Part shown: positions 1 through 5,867 of the stretch, one piece after another | Layout of the letters: every line of letters starts with the position of its first letter | How positions within the stretch are numbered: the first letter of the stretch is position 1 | NCBI GenBank assembly: GCA_007124535.1 | Contig: SLEY01000351.1 | Span: forward strand, 1 to 5,867 | Length of the DNA: 5,867 nt | Direction of reading: 5' to 3' | Source of the DNA: Planctomycetaceae bacterium | GTDB taxonomy: Bacteria; Planctomycetota; Planctomycetia; Pirellulales; Pirellulaceae | Position numbers and translations under genes: made by a program | Notes under the pieces: model-generated | What the model was told of the DNA's origin: nothing | The model's database searches: none | What the model saw: the letters and a program-made list of their open reading frames with translations, nothing else

Positions 1-90
1 CGTCCGACCTCCCCGGAGGGGAGGTGAAATCATGCGACTCTTCACCCTCCCGCTTGCGGGAGGGTCGGACGCGGTAGCGGCCGGGGAGGG
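1..90. repeat. REP-like multi-hairpin intergenic repeat
   Basis: This GC-rich block is built almost entirely of inverted repeats. Hairpin A pairs 7-14 with 18-25 (8 bp, 3-nt loop). Hairpin B pairs 23-28 with 41-46 (6 bp, 12-nt loop). Hairpin C pairs 44-52 with 57-65 (9 bp, loop CTTG). Hairpin D pairs 66-72 with 77-83 with one mismatch and loop GGTA. Two longer-range pairings compete with these: 1-9 with 63-71 (9/9) and 8-16 with 81-89 (9/9). Such mutually exclusive stems are typical of REP/BIME-type dispersed intergenic repeats. The composition resembles repeats I associate with planctomycete genomes, but copy number cannot be tested here. The element may continue left of the window. It could also help end transcription of a gene off the left edge, although no T-tract follows hairpin C. 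Confidence 0.6.
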
Positions 91-100
91 GATTTACCAA

Positions 101-213
101 CAATAGCCCGCTTAAAGGGATAAAACGCTGATTCACCGAAAACCACTTCGGTCAATACGCGTTCAAGAGGGACGGTCACAAATGAAGGTTTTACCCCTTT
201 AAGCGGGCCATTG
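101..213. mobile_element. MITE-like element with 26-nt terminal inverted repeats
   Basis: Positions 101-126 and 188-213 are inverted repeats matching at 24 of 26 positions, ending CAATAGCCCGC on the left and GCGGGCCATTG on the right. They enclose 61 bp with no coding potential. Both mismatches are A on the left arm against C on the right, so a minus-strand transcript would pair along the whole arm with two G-U wobbles. Length and symmetry fit a miniature inverted-repeat element, that is, an internally deleted insertion sequence mobilised by a transposase elsewhere. I see no clear flanking target-site duplication, and the IS family is not recognised. The core contains a small hairpin (134-139 with 147-152). 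The alternative is a structured non-coding RNA or a bidirectional terminator-like stem. Confidence 0.5.
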
Positions 214-361
214 AAAATAAATCAGTCACGAGCGGGGCGTTCTATTTGTGCTTGGCAAGACCAAAGCGCTTGAGCCCGTTATCGTTCTGCATCGTTTGAT
301 CCCTTGGAAGAGTGAGTTCGACTTTGGAGTGCGGACCCACCAGCGGGGAACTCAAGTCGTT
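214..361. other. Intergenic spacer, nothing recognised
   Basis: This stretch lies between the MITE-like element and the long palindrome. I find no tRNA cloverleaf, no open frame with a plausible start and ribosome binding site, no strong inverted repeat and no convincing promoter. It is less GC-rich than its surroundings, especially in the first 20 bases (AAAATAAATCAG region). Confidence 0.4.
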
Positions 362-527
362 AGGCAACCTCGCAGGAAATGATCTACCCGTAGCGATGTG
401 GCCGGTCTCTGACCGAGCCACTCGGCCGACCGAAGGTCTCCCCTATCGCGGGAGACCTCCGGTCGGCGGTTTCGGCGGGGTCGGAGACCCTCGCCGAGCG
501 CGGTAGATGATTTCCTGCGGGTTGCCT
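362..527. repeat. Nested long imperfect palindrome, about 166 bp
   Basis: Three concentric pairings share almost the same centre (about 445-446). The outer arms 362-388 and 502-527 match at 25 of 26 aligned positions with one bulged T at 370. The middle arms 404-414 and 479-489 match at 10 of 11, the exception being a T-G wobble. The inner arms 425-442 and 450-467 match at 17 of 18 around a 7-nt loop. The whole block could fold into one long stem with internal loops as RNA, or a cruciform as DNA. It could be a palindromic MITE, a structured RNA or a complex regulatory leader. The short open frames crossing it on both strands are by-products of the palindrome. No target-site duplication is evident. 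It ends about 85 bp before the LamG gene start. Confidence 0.55.
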
Positions 528-612
528 TGCGTACCAAGCGTACAAAACGGGGCGAAAACGGTACCAATGGAACACCTCAGGGCAGGTACACATATTGGAA
601 AAGACAGGCAAT

Positions 613-3600
613 ATGGCGATGAAGGGTTCGTTGAATGAATCACTGGCGCCGAATATCACAAGGGACGTTACAAAGGGGCGCCGCCGGCGATTGCCGGAAT
701 CGATGATCGATTTCGGCTGTCAGGCAGCATTGGCTTTCTGCTTCGTGCTGACGACGCTTCTGGCTCTTCCGGTCAGCGGCAGGGGCGAGGAGCAGGCGGT
801 CGAGCGGTCGGCGGTGTCGGATCTCGCAGGTTTCATGCCGCGCGTCGAGGACTATACGCACACCTGGTGGGCGGATGGGTTTCCCGCTCACGTGCCGGGG
901 GCGCCGTGGCGGCGAGTGGTTCAGACGGGCCGTTACGCCTTGGCGCTGGATACGGACACGTTGCGCATCCCGCACTTCGGTCCCCTCGCGAGCGAGGTGG
1001 GTTACCTGACGGCGGCGCGGGCCGACAATCGGGCGTGGCAACGTCTGCCCTCGGCCGAACTGGGCTTGAGCATCACGGTCGACGGCAAGACGTACCGGGG
1101 CACGGCGGGGGGAGCGTGGACGCAATTCACCGGACCGCGGTTGGTCGAGTCGGGACGTTTCCTGCAGCGAGCCGATGTAACCGACTTGGTCTTCACGGCC
1201 GATGACGGGACGCAATTGAACGTCGAAGCGCGGTTCGAGACGGTCGCCTGGCCGGATCGGTTGGCTTTGATCCTGGCGGCTCGGCCCGGTCCACTACCGA
1301 TTCCGGCGGGTGAGCCGTGCTTTGGCCGGGTCGGCGGCGGTTTCGGACTGGATGGCACAAACCATCTGGAGGTACCGCATCACCCCTATTTGGAACCGGA
1401 GCAATTCACGCTGGAACTTTGGGCGTTTGTGCCCGTCGATGCCGAATCGGCGACCCGAGCATTCCCCTGGCTGGTTTGCAAGAATCGCCACGAGCAAGCC
1501 GAGGGGAACTACGGATTGGTGATTCTGAACGGCCGCCCCCAGGCACGGCTGAACATCGGCGGCGGTCAAGAGAATGCGTTTACCGTGACCGCTTCACCTC
1601 AATCACCTCTGAAGATCGAAGCCTGGAACCACCTGGCGATCAGTTACGACGGCGACGTGCTGCGGTTGTACGTCAATGGGGCTCCTGCCGGACAGCGGAA
1701 GATCGGGCGTCGGCGCGTGCCGGGCAGCGACGCGTTGGCCTTCGGCCGCCGGCAGGATAATTCGGGCGACGGCTATCACTTCCGCGGCGTGATTGACGAA
1801 ATCCGACTGTACGACCGCGCGCTGCGGGCTGAGGAGATCGCCCAGCGGTTCCGGCGGCCCGAATCGGCATCCCCCGAGCTGAAGCCGGTGCGCGCGTGGA
1901 GTTTCCAGGACGACGGTCGCGCCTCGGATGTGCGTCCCGGCCAACGCTGGGAGGATGCTTCGATGGCAATTCGTCTGGCCGCATCGGCCGGAACGCTGGA
2001 CGCATGCTGGCAGCTTGCCGAGGGCCAGACCTGGAGCAACGAGGACTGGCAGGAAGTATCGCTCGCGTTCGATCCGGTCGCTTTTCGAACCGGAGCGGGC
2101 GAACCTCCGGTGACGGTCGCAGCCGCCGAGTTGCCGGGTAACGATCCGCGGTCGGTCGATTACGACCCGGCGCGCGGCTGGCATCGGGTGGACCTGGATG
2201 GCGTGGTTCCTCAAGTGCCGCCGGGCGAGCCGCATGAGCGTCAGAACGATGCCATCGAGCGTGTCGGGATCCGGCTGTCCAACCCGACCGAACACGAACA
2301 ACCGGTTCGGCTGCTGTTCCGGAAGACCGGCGGCGGCATCCGGCAGCGCATCGGTTCGCCCATCACGGGCATGTCCGCCGTGCTTCGCGATGCCGAGGGG
2401 AACCCGACCGGGATCCCTGTCCAACTCAGCAAGAACTGGCACCATCGGCCGGCGGGGGGCGTGTATGCCGGCACGTGGTTCCACGGGTATTCGCTGGTGC
2501 GCCTGCCGCCGCAGACCGAAATCGACTTCGAGTTGACGATTGCCTACGGGCACTGGGGCGGGGCGCCGGCCGCGTCGCACGCTCAGCTCTGCCTGATCGG
2601 CTGGGGCAGCAACCAGCTCTGGGACCAGAGCGCGCTAGGTGCGTGGGGCGAGAGCATCTGCTTCGAGCCGGACCAGGCTCAGGCCCAGGCGCTGATCCTG
2701 GATGTCCGCCCGCTGATGGTGCGTTCGATGCATGCCGGCCAGTCCTGGCACTGGACGCATAACGTCGGTGGCGGCGACTGTTTCCGGCTGTTCGACTTGG
2801 AAGGCCAACGCGTGTGGCCCGTGCGGATGCGTACGGCTTACCAGCGCTATGGCCCGTGCCTGACCGAGGTGACCTACGCGGGGCGGATCGGCGACACCAT
2901 CGAGCATTCGACCACGATGAGCCTTGCCCGAACCGACGACATCGTTCGCGGCGTGTACCGATTGCGGATGGACGTCCATCAGCCGACCGACTTCTCACGT
3001 CTGGCGATTTTCCAGATCGGCGCCGATACGTACAGCTATACCGGCGAGCGCAAGATGGCATTGGGCAACGAAGCGGGCCTGTTGCGGGAATGGGATACGC
3101 AGTGGGGAGGGGAACGCTATCGGACCGAGCCGCTGGAATGCACCGGCCGCGTCCCTTGGATATCGCTGCACGAAGCGGTTCCGCGGCGCGCTGCCGAGGA
3201 CCGTGGCTCCTGGGCAAACCGAGGGATCGTGATCCGTGGCTGGAAGGCTCGGCTGGGCGGCAAGCAGGCCGCGGCCTGGGTCGCCGAACGCGGTGCGCGC
3301 GCCCGGGGCGTCGACACCTCGACACTGGACATCCTGCCGCCCCCGGGCCTGACGCGCCTGGAACCCGGCGATTTCGTCGAAGCCACGATCGAGCATCTGG
3401 TCATTCCGAAACGGGCCGAGGACTATTACGGCCCCAACGAGTCATTGCGCGACGCGCTGCGCCAGCACCAGAACACCTGGCGCATGGTCCATCGCGAAGC
3501 CGTCGGGAACGACCGGTGCGTCGAAGCGAGCGTCGGCACGCTGGAAGCCCGATACCCGGCCATCGCGATCCGCACCGCGGACGGCGCCGCCGAATTCACG

Positions 3601-3822
3601 CTAACCGGCGGACTGGGCTTCGTGCCGATCACCTTCAACGGTCTGACCTCGCCACGCGGGTACACGTTGTCTCTGGACGACCAGCCTCTCGACCAGAGCG
3701 TTCACGGCAACGATTTCTGGCAGACTGACTATGACCCCCTCGCCGGACAGTGGAGCCGCACGTACAACGTTCCCGTCACGGGCGATCGTCCCCACACGAT
3801 CCGGCTCCGCGCCGCCCCCTGA
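613..3822 (+). CDS. Large secreted LamG (concanavalin A-like) domain protein, function unknown
   Basis: About 1,069 residues, predicted to be exported. The N-terminus has an arginine run (RRRR, about 23-26), a hydrophobic stretch (about 36-54, LAFCFVLTTLLALPV) and a probable signal peptidase I site near VSGRG. No lipobox cysteine follows. Residues about 74-235 form an unrecognised beta-rich region. Residues about 239-413 are a LamG/jelly-roll domain, recognised by FTLELWAFV, WNHLAISYDGDVLRLYVNG and the closing FRGVIDEIRLYDRAL then EEIAQRF. LamG domains bind glycans or glycosaminoglycan-like ligands in many families. Residues 414-1069 are Trp-, Gly- and Tyr-rich without a fold I can name; landmarks are AYGHWGG then GWGSNQLWDQ (about 645-672) and a beta-rich tail ending HTIRLRAAP. 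No catalytic motif is identifiable. Start: ATG 613 follows GGAAAAG at 597-603 by 9 nt; TTG 595 and ATG 619 are alternatives. ATG 703 would remove the basic n-region. The gene stands alone on this strand. Confidence 0.85.
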   Translation: MAMKGSLNESLAPNITRDVTKGRRRRLPESMIDFGCQAALAFCFVLTTLLALPVSGRGEEQAVERSAVSDLAGFMPRVEDYTHTWWADGFPAHVPGAPWRRVVQTGRYALALDTDTLRIPHFGPLASEVGYLTAARADNRAWQRLPSAELGLSITVDGKTYRGTAGGAWTQFTGPRLVESGRFLQRADVTDLVFTADDGTQLNVEARFETVAWPDRLALILAARPGPLPIPAGEPCFGRVGGGFGLDGTNHLEVPHHPYLEPEQFTLELWAFVPVDAESATRAFPWLVCKNRHEQAEGNYGLVILNGRPQARLNIGGGQENAFTVTASPQSPLKIEAWNHLAISYDGDVLRLYVNGAPAGQRKIGRRRVPGSDALAFGRRQDNSGDGYHFRGVIDEIRLYDRALRAEEIAQRFRRPESASPELKPVRAWSFQDDGRASDVRPGQRWEDASMAIRLAASAGTLDACWQLAEGQTWSNEDWQEVSLAFDPVAFRTGAGEPPVTVAAAELPGNDPRSVDYDPARGWHRVDLDGVVPQVPPGEPHERQNDAIERVGIRLSNPTEHEQPVRLLFRKTGGGIRQRIGSPITGMSAVLRDAEGNPTGIPVQLSKNWHHRPAGGVYAGTWFHGYSLVRLPPQTEIDFELTIAYGHWGGAPAASHAQLCLIGWGSNQLWDQSALGAWGESICFEPDQAQAQALILDVRPLMVRSMHAGQSWHWTHNVGGGDCFRLFDLEGQRVWPVRMRTAYQRYGPCLTEVTYAGRIGDTIEHSTTMSLARTDDIVRGVYRLRMDVHQPTDFSRLAIFQIGADTYSYTGERKMALGNEAGLLREWDTQWGGERYRTEPLECTGRVPWISLHEAVPRRAAEDRGSWANRGIVIRGWKARLGGKQAAAWVAERGARARGVDTSTLDILPPPGLTRLEPGDFVEATIEHLVIPKRAEDYYGPNESLRDALRQHQNTWRMVHREAVGNDRCVEASVGTLEARYPAIAIRTADGAAEFTLTGGLGFVPITFNGLTSPRGYTLSLDDQPLDQSVHGNDFWQTDYDPLAGQWSRTYNVPVTGDRPHTIRLRAAP

Positions 3823-3843
3823 TTCCTCACTCCCAAAATAACA

Positions 3844-3866
3844 ACGGTCGCGTTCGTCGCGGCCGT
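3844..3866 (-). terminator. Likely rho-independent terminator of the nadC-kinase transcript
   Basis: Arms 3844-3852 and 3858-3866 form a 9-position GC-rich stem around a 5-nt loop, with one imperfect pair (T-G on the plus strand, A-C on the minus strand). Read on the minus strand the stem is followed directly by TGTTATTTT, a T-rich tail. That fits a terminator for the minus-strand genes, about 124 nt after the kinase stop. On the plus strand there is no T-tract after the stem. The hairpin may still slow transcription arriving from the LamG gene, whose stop is only 22 bp away. Confidence 0.45.
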
Positions 3867-3989
3867 CCCGGTTCCTCGCCGTGCCAGCTTGAGCCAAAAT
3901 GGCCTCGTTCGCCACATGCTGAACCGCGCGAATGCGCCGATGACGTTCCAGTCGCCGCACGCCGCGTGCCCGCACCCCCGGACACCAGC

Positions 3990-4721
3990 TCAGCGGATGC
4001 GGGCCGGCTGCGGGAATTCGATCGTGAACTGCGTCCCGTGCCCGATTTCGCTCTCCACACTGATCCGCCCCCCGTGGGCTTCGATGATCTTCTGGGCAGT
4101 GGGTAAACCCAAACCGGAACCCTGATGCTTGGTGGAAAAAAACGCATCGAACATCATCATGGCCGTCCGGTTGTCCATCCCGCAGCCGGTATCGATCAAA
4201 TCCAGAGCCACCCCGCTGCGCGTGATCCGCGTCCGCACCAGCAACTGGCCACCCCCCGGCATCGCCTCCAGACTGTTCTTCACCAGATTCAGCAAAGCGG
4301 CATGCAGGGTCTGTTCGTCCAGCTTGATACTCGGCAAAGCCGGATCGAGATAGCGAAAGCACTCGACATCCTGCTCGCGCATCTGGGGTGCAAACATGTC
4401 CAGCACCCGTTCCACAATCTCGTTCAGGCATCCGGGCAACAGCTCCAAATCGCGGAGGCGGGCGAACTTCAGGAAATCCCGCAGCAAGTTCTCCAGACGG
4501 CTGCATTGCTTCTGCACGGTCTGGATCTTGGCCAACCCGCGCCGTTCCGCCGGCGTCGCCGCCGCTTGGAAATCCTCGGCTAACAGATCCATATTCATCC
4601 GGATCACGGATAACGGATTCTTGATCTCGTGGGCCAAGGAACCCGCCAACTCCGCCAGCTCGTTGTACTGAGCCCGCAAACGCTGCTCCAGCTGTTCGAT
4701 CTTCGATGGCGATTCGGGCAT
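3990..4721 (-). CDS. Soluble NtrB/AtoS-type sensor histidine kinase
   Basis: A 243-residue kinase core: it autophosphorylates on histidine and passes phosphate to a response regulator. The HisKA dimerisation domain (about 20-90) contains SLAHEIKNPLSVI with the phospho-acceptor His31; the HExxN pattern (H31, E32, N35) is the one linked to phosphatase activity in this subfamily. The HATPase_c domain (about 98-238) shows the N-box LNLVKNSLEAMP (N149), G1 box DTGCGM (177-182), F-box FDAFFSTK (191-198) and G2 box GSGLGL (201-206), all intact. There is no transmembrane segment, PAS or GAF domain. Only about 25 residues, probably coiled coil, precede the H-box, so the protein is presumably cytoplasmic and its signal input is unknown. 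Start ATG 4721 is preferred: GAGGGAGA lies upstream at 4733-4740, with the GGAG core ending 12 nt from the start (slightly long). An in-frame GTG at 4766 would add 15 residues. It lies 84 bp behind nadC on the same strand. No response regulator is present in the window. Confidence 0.9.
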   Translation of the reverse strand: MPESPSKIEQLEQRLRAQYNELAELAGSLAHEIKNPLSVIRMNMDLLAEDFQAAATPAERRGLAKIQTVQKQCSRLENLLRDFLKFARLRDLELLPGCLNEIVERVLDMFAPQMREQDVECFRYLDPALPSIKLDEQTLHAALLNLVKNSLEAMPGGGQLLVRTRITRSGVALDLIDTGCGMDNRTAMMMFDAFFSTKHQGSGLGLPTAQKIIEAHGGRISVESEIGHGTQFTIEFPQPARIR

Positions 4722-4732
4722 GGCAATAAGAG

Positions 4733-4740
4733 TCTCCCTC
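4733..4740 (-). promoter_or_regulatory. Ribosome binding site of the histidine kinase
   Basis: Minus-strand GAGGGAGA lies upstream of ATG 4721 with its GGAG core 12 nt away. It favours ATG 4721 over the upstream GTG at 4766, because the site would fall inside the coding region if the GTG were used. Confidence 0.5.
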
Positions 4741-4805
4741 GCAACAGCCGTCAAACCGACCCGCACGAAAAACCGGCAGGACCCACAAAATCGGCGTTCG
4801 ACTCG

Positions 4806-5720
4806 TCAGGAACGCGTCCAGTCCAAACCGACATCCAGAGCCGTGGCCGAATGCGTCAACGCGCCGACACTGATCCGCTCGACCCCCGTTTCGGCAATCG
4901 CACGAATCGTCTCCAAAGTGATCCCCCCCGACGCTTCCAGTTGCACCCCCGCCCGGGAGGCGTCGCGCAGGGCGACCGCCCGCCGCAACTGTTCCAAAGT
5001 CATGTTGTCCAACAAAACAATATCGGGCTCAGCCGAAAGCACGTCATCCAATTGCTCCAGCGTGTCCACCTCGACCTCCACGATCAAGTCGGGCCGCACC
5101 CCGTCCCACTCCAATTGGGCCAGAAAATCCCGGGCCCGCCGCACCGCCTCGCCAGGCACCAAACCGGCCAGGGCCAAATGATTGTCCTTGATCAACATGG
5201 CGTCGAACAGACCCGTACGGTGGTTCATGCCGCCACCGCAACGAACCGCGTACTTCTCCAGACGCCGCCAACCAGGCGTCGTCTTGCGCGTGTCGTATAG
5301 CCGGGCCCCGGCGCCACCCATCGCCGATACGTAGCGCGCGGTCCAACTGGCGATACCCGACAGACGGCCGATCATGTTCAACAACAAACGTTCGGCCGCC
5401 AGCATGTCACGGATCCGGCCTTCAAAAGCCACCAGCGTCTGACCCGCCACGATCGCCCCGCCATCCTGAACCAAGGGCTCCCAGCAGGCATCGATCTCCA
5501 TCTCGTCCAGTACCAGCGCGCCGGCACGGACTCCGGCCAACACGCCGTCGCCCCGGGCCACTACGGCCGCCCGACCACTGGCATCGGCGCCCGCCAAAGC
5601 CATGCTGGTCCAATCGTATTGCCGGTCCAGATCCTCGCGAACCGCCAGCCGGATAATCTGGCGGCAATCGTCTTCGACCCGTTCATCCCATTCGATCTGA
5701 CTGAAATCCTTGCCCATCAT
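4806..5720 (-). CDS. nadC: Nicotinate-nucleotide pyrophosphorylase (carboxylating); quinolinate phosphoribosyltransferase
   Basis: This cytosolic enzyme converts quinolinate and PRPP to nicotinate mononucleotide, CO2 and pyrophosphate, the step that joins de novo quinolinate synthesis to the NadD/NadE end of NAD synthesis. At 304 residues from ATG 5720 it is close to the usual family length (about 280-300). The N-terminal domain (about 20-125) ends with AERLLLNMIGRLSGIAS (109-125). The barrel domain carries the family signatures DTRKTTPG (143-150), LEKYAVRCGGGMNHR (154-168), LIKDNH (176-181), VEVEVDTLEQ (214-223), IVLLDNM (234-240), LEASGGI (261-267) and ERISVGALTHSA (281-292), with the substrate-binding basic residues in place. 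Two adjacent ATG codons (5720, 5717) open the frame; GGAGAG at 5728-5733 sits 7 nt upstream of the first. In-frame starts at 5765 and 5855 would add a tail not expected in the family. No nadA or nadB is in the window. It is probably co-transcribed with the kinase downstream. Confidence 0.96.
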   Translation of the reverse strand: MMGKDFSQIEWDERVEDDCRQIIRLAVREDLDRQYDWTSMALAGADASGRAAVVARGDGVLAGVRAGALVLDEMEIDACWEPLVQDGGAIVAGQTLVAFEGRIRDMLAAERLLLNMIGRLSGIASWTARYVSAMGGAGARLYDTRKTTPGWRRLEKYAVRCGGGMNHRTGLFDAMLIKDNHLALAGLVPGEAVRRARDFLAQLEWDGVRPDLIVEVEVDTLEQLDDVLSAEPDIVLLDNMTLEQLRRAVALRDASRAGVQLEASGGITLETIRAIAETGVERISVGALTHSATALDVGLDWTRS

Positions 5721-5727
5721 CCGCTCG

Positions 5728-5733
5728 CTCTCC
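5728..5733 (-). promoter_or_regulatory. Ribosome binding site that sets the nadC start
   Basis: Minus-strand GGAGAG is 7 nt upstream of the ATG at 5720, an ideal spacing. It decides against the longer in-frame starts at 5765 and 5855, which have no comparable site. Confidence 0.6.
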
Positions 5734-5809
5734 AACTCCGCTTGCCCGGTCCCCCCCAACGCCATCCGCCATGACGTCGCCCTCTTCACTTTCGAACTGC
5801 GAGTGTACC

Positions 5810-5818
5810 ATAATATCA
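5810..5818 (-). promoter_or_regulatory. Candidate extended -10 promoter for nadC
   Basis: The minus strand reads TGATATTAT here, an extended -10 pattern (TGn followed by TATTAT, 5 of 6 to TATAAT) in an otherwise GC-rich context. No good -35 hexamer lies 16-18 bp upstream, which an extended -10 tolerates. An overlapping second candidate, TGGTACACT (5802-5810), has a weaker hexamer. Either would give a leader of roughly 75-85 nt before the nadC start at 5720. Assignment rests on consensus match only. Confidence 0.3.
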
Positions 5819-5867
5819 GTTGAGTTCCGATTCCGGCAGCAGGGTTTGAGTTCATGGCAGCTCCCGA

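Noticed and set aside
1..213. CRISPR-like repeat array.
   Set aside because: The repeats here are inverted and not direct, with no regular spacing and no cas genes.
300..360. tRNA-like T-arm motif (GAGTTCGACTTT) near 313-324.
   Set aside because: The flanking bases do not form acceptor, D or anticodon stems, and there is no CCA-end context.
522..546. Promoter for the LamG gene (TTGCCT with TACAAA).
   Set aside because: The spacer is only 13 bp and both hexamers are weak.
312..567. Small open frames on both strands across the long palindrome.
   Set aside because: They arise from the symmetry of the inverted repeat; none has a convincing ribosome binding site or a recognisable product.
1603..2580. 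Minus-strand open frames of several hundred codons inside the LamG gene.
   Set aside because: They are antisense to a coherent secreted protein, lack motifs, and have low-complexity Arg/Pro/Ala-rich translations.
4125..4583. Plus-strand open frame (152 codons) opposite the kinase.
   Set aside because: It is antisense to conserved HisKA/HATPase motifs, and its His/Gln-rich translation is typical of an antisense shadow.
3601..4788. Long minus-strand open frame (about 395 codons) overlapping the kinase and the end of the LamG gene.
   Set aside because: It is out of frame with the well-supported kinase, shows no domain motif and is a by-product of high-GC codon bias.
5721..5855. Longer nadC start adding 45 residues.
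   Set aside because: NadC proteins do not normally carry this tail, and GGAGAG is ideally placed for ATG 5720; the extension also covers the promoter-like AT-rich patch.
5854..5867. Possible divergent plus-strand gene starting at ATG 5854, with AGGG 9 nt upstream.
   Set aside because: Only 14 bases remain in the window, so no coding evidence can be given. The ATG lies in a palindromic CATG and could be chance.

Overview
The window reads as chromosomal DNA from a GC-rich bacterium. A very large secreted LamG-containing protein, palindromic intergenic repeats and high-GC codon use together suggest a Planctomycetota-type genome. This is inference from style, since there is no rRNA or other taxonomic marker here; Verrucomicrobiota or a related phylum is possible.

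Layout. Positions 1-612 hold no convincing protein gene but are rich in palindromes. There are three different inverted-repeat modules: a compact multi-hairpin REP-like element (1-90), a 113-bp MITE-like element with 26-nt terminal inverted repeats (101-213), and a 166-bp nested long palindrome (362-527). A 148-bp spacer (214-361) shows nothing recognisable. Next comes a plus-strand gene of about 1,069 codons (613-3822) for an exported protein with a LamG/concanavalin-A-like jelly-roll domain inside a larger, unrecognised beta-rich architecture. A 167-bp convergent intergenic region follows, with a terminator-like hairpin oriented for the minus strand.

The right 1.9 kb is read on the minus strand. 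nadC (quinolinate phosphoribosyltransferase, NAD de novo synthesis; start 5720, stop 4806) is followed after 84 bp by a small soluble NtrB/AtoS-type histidine kinase (start 4721, stop 3990). The two probably share a transcript starting from an extended -10-like site near 5810-5818 and ending at the hairpin at 3844-3866. No response regulator is visible, so the kinase's partner lies outside the window or elsewhere.

Functionally, nadC is housekeeping. The kinase is a signalling module without a sensor domain of its own. The large LamG protein is probably an envelope or extracellular carbohydrate-related factor, but its activity cannot be read from the sequence. The least explained material is the palindrome cluster upstream of the LamG gene and the core of the LamG protein. 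I saw no sign of a defence island, CRISPR array or biosynthetic cluster.
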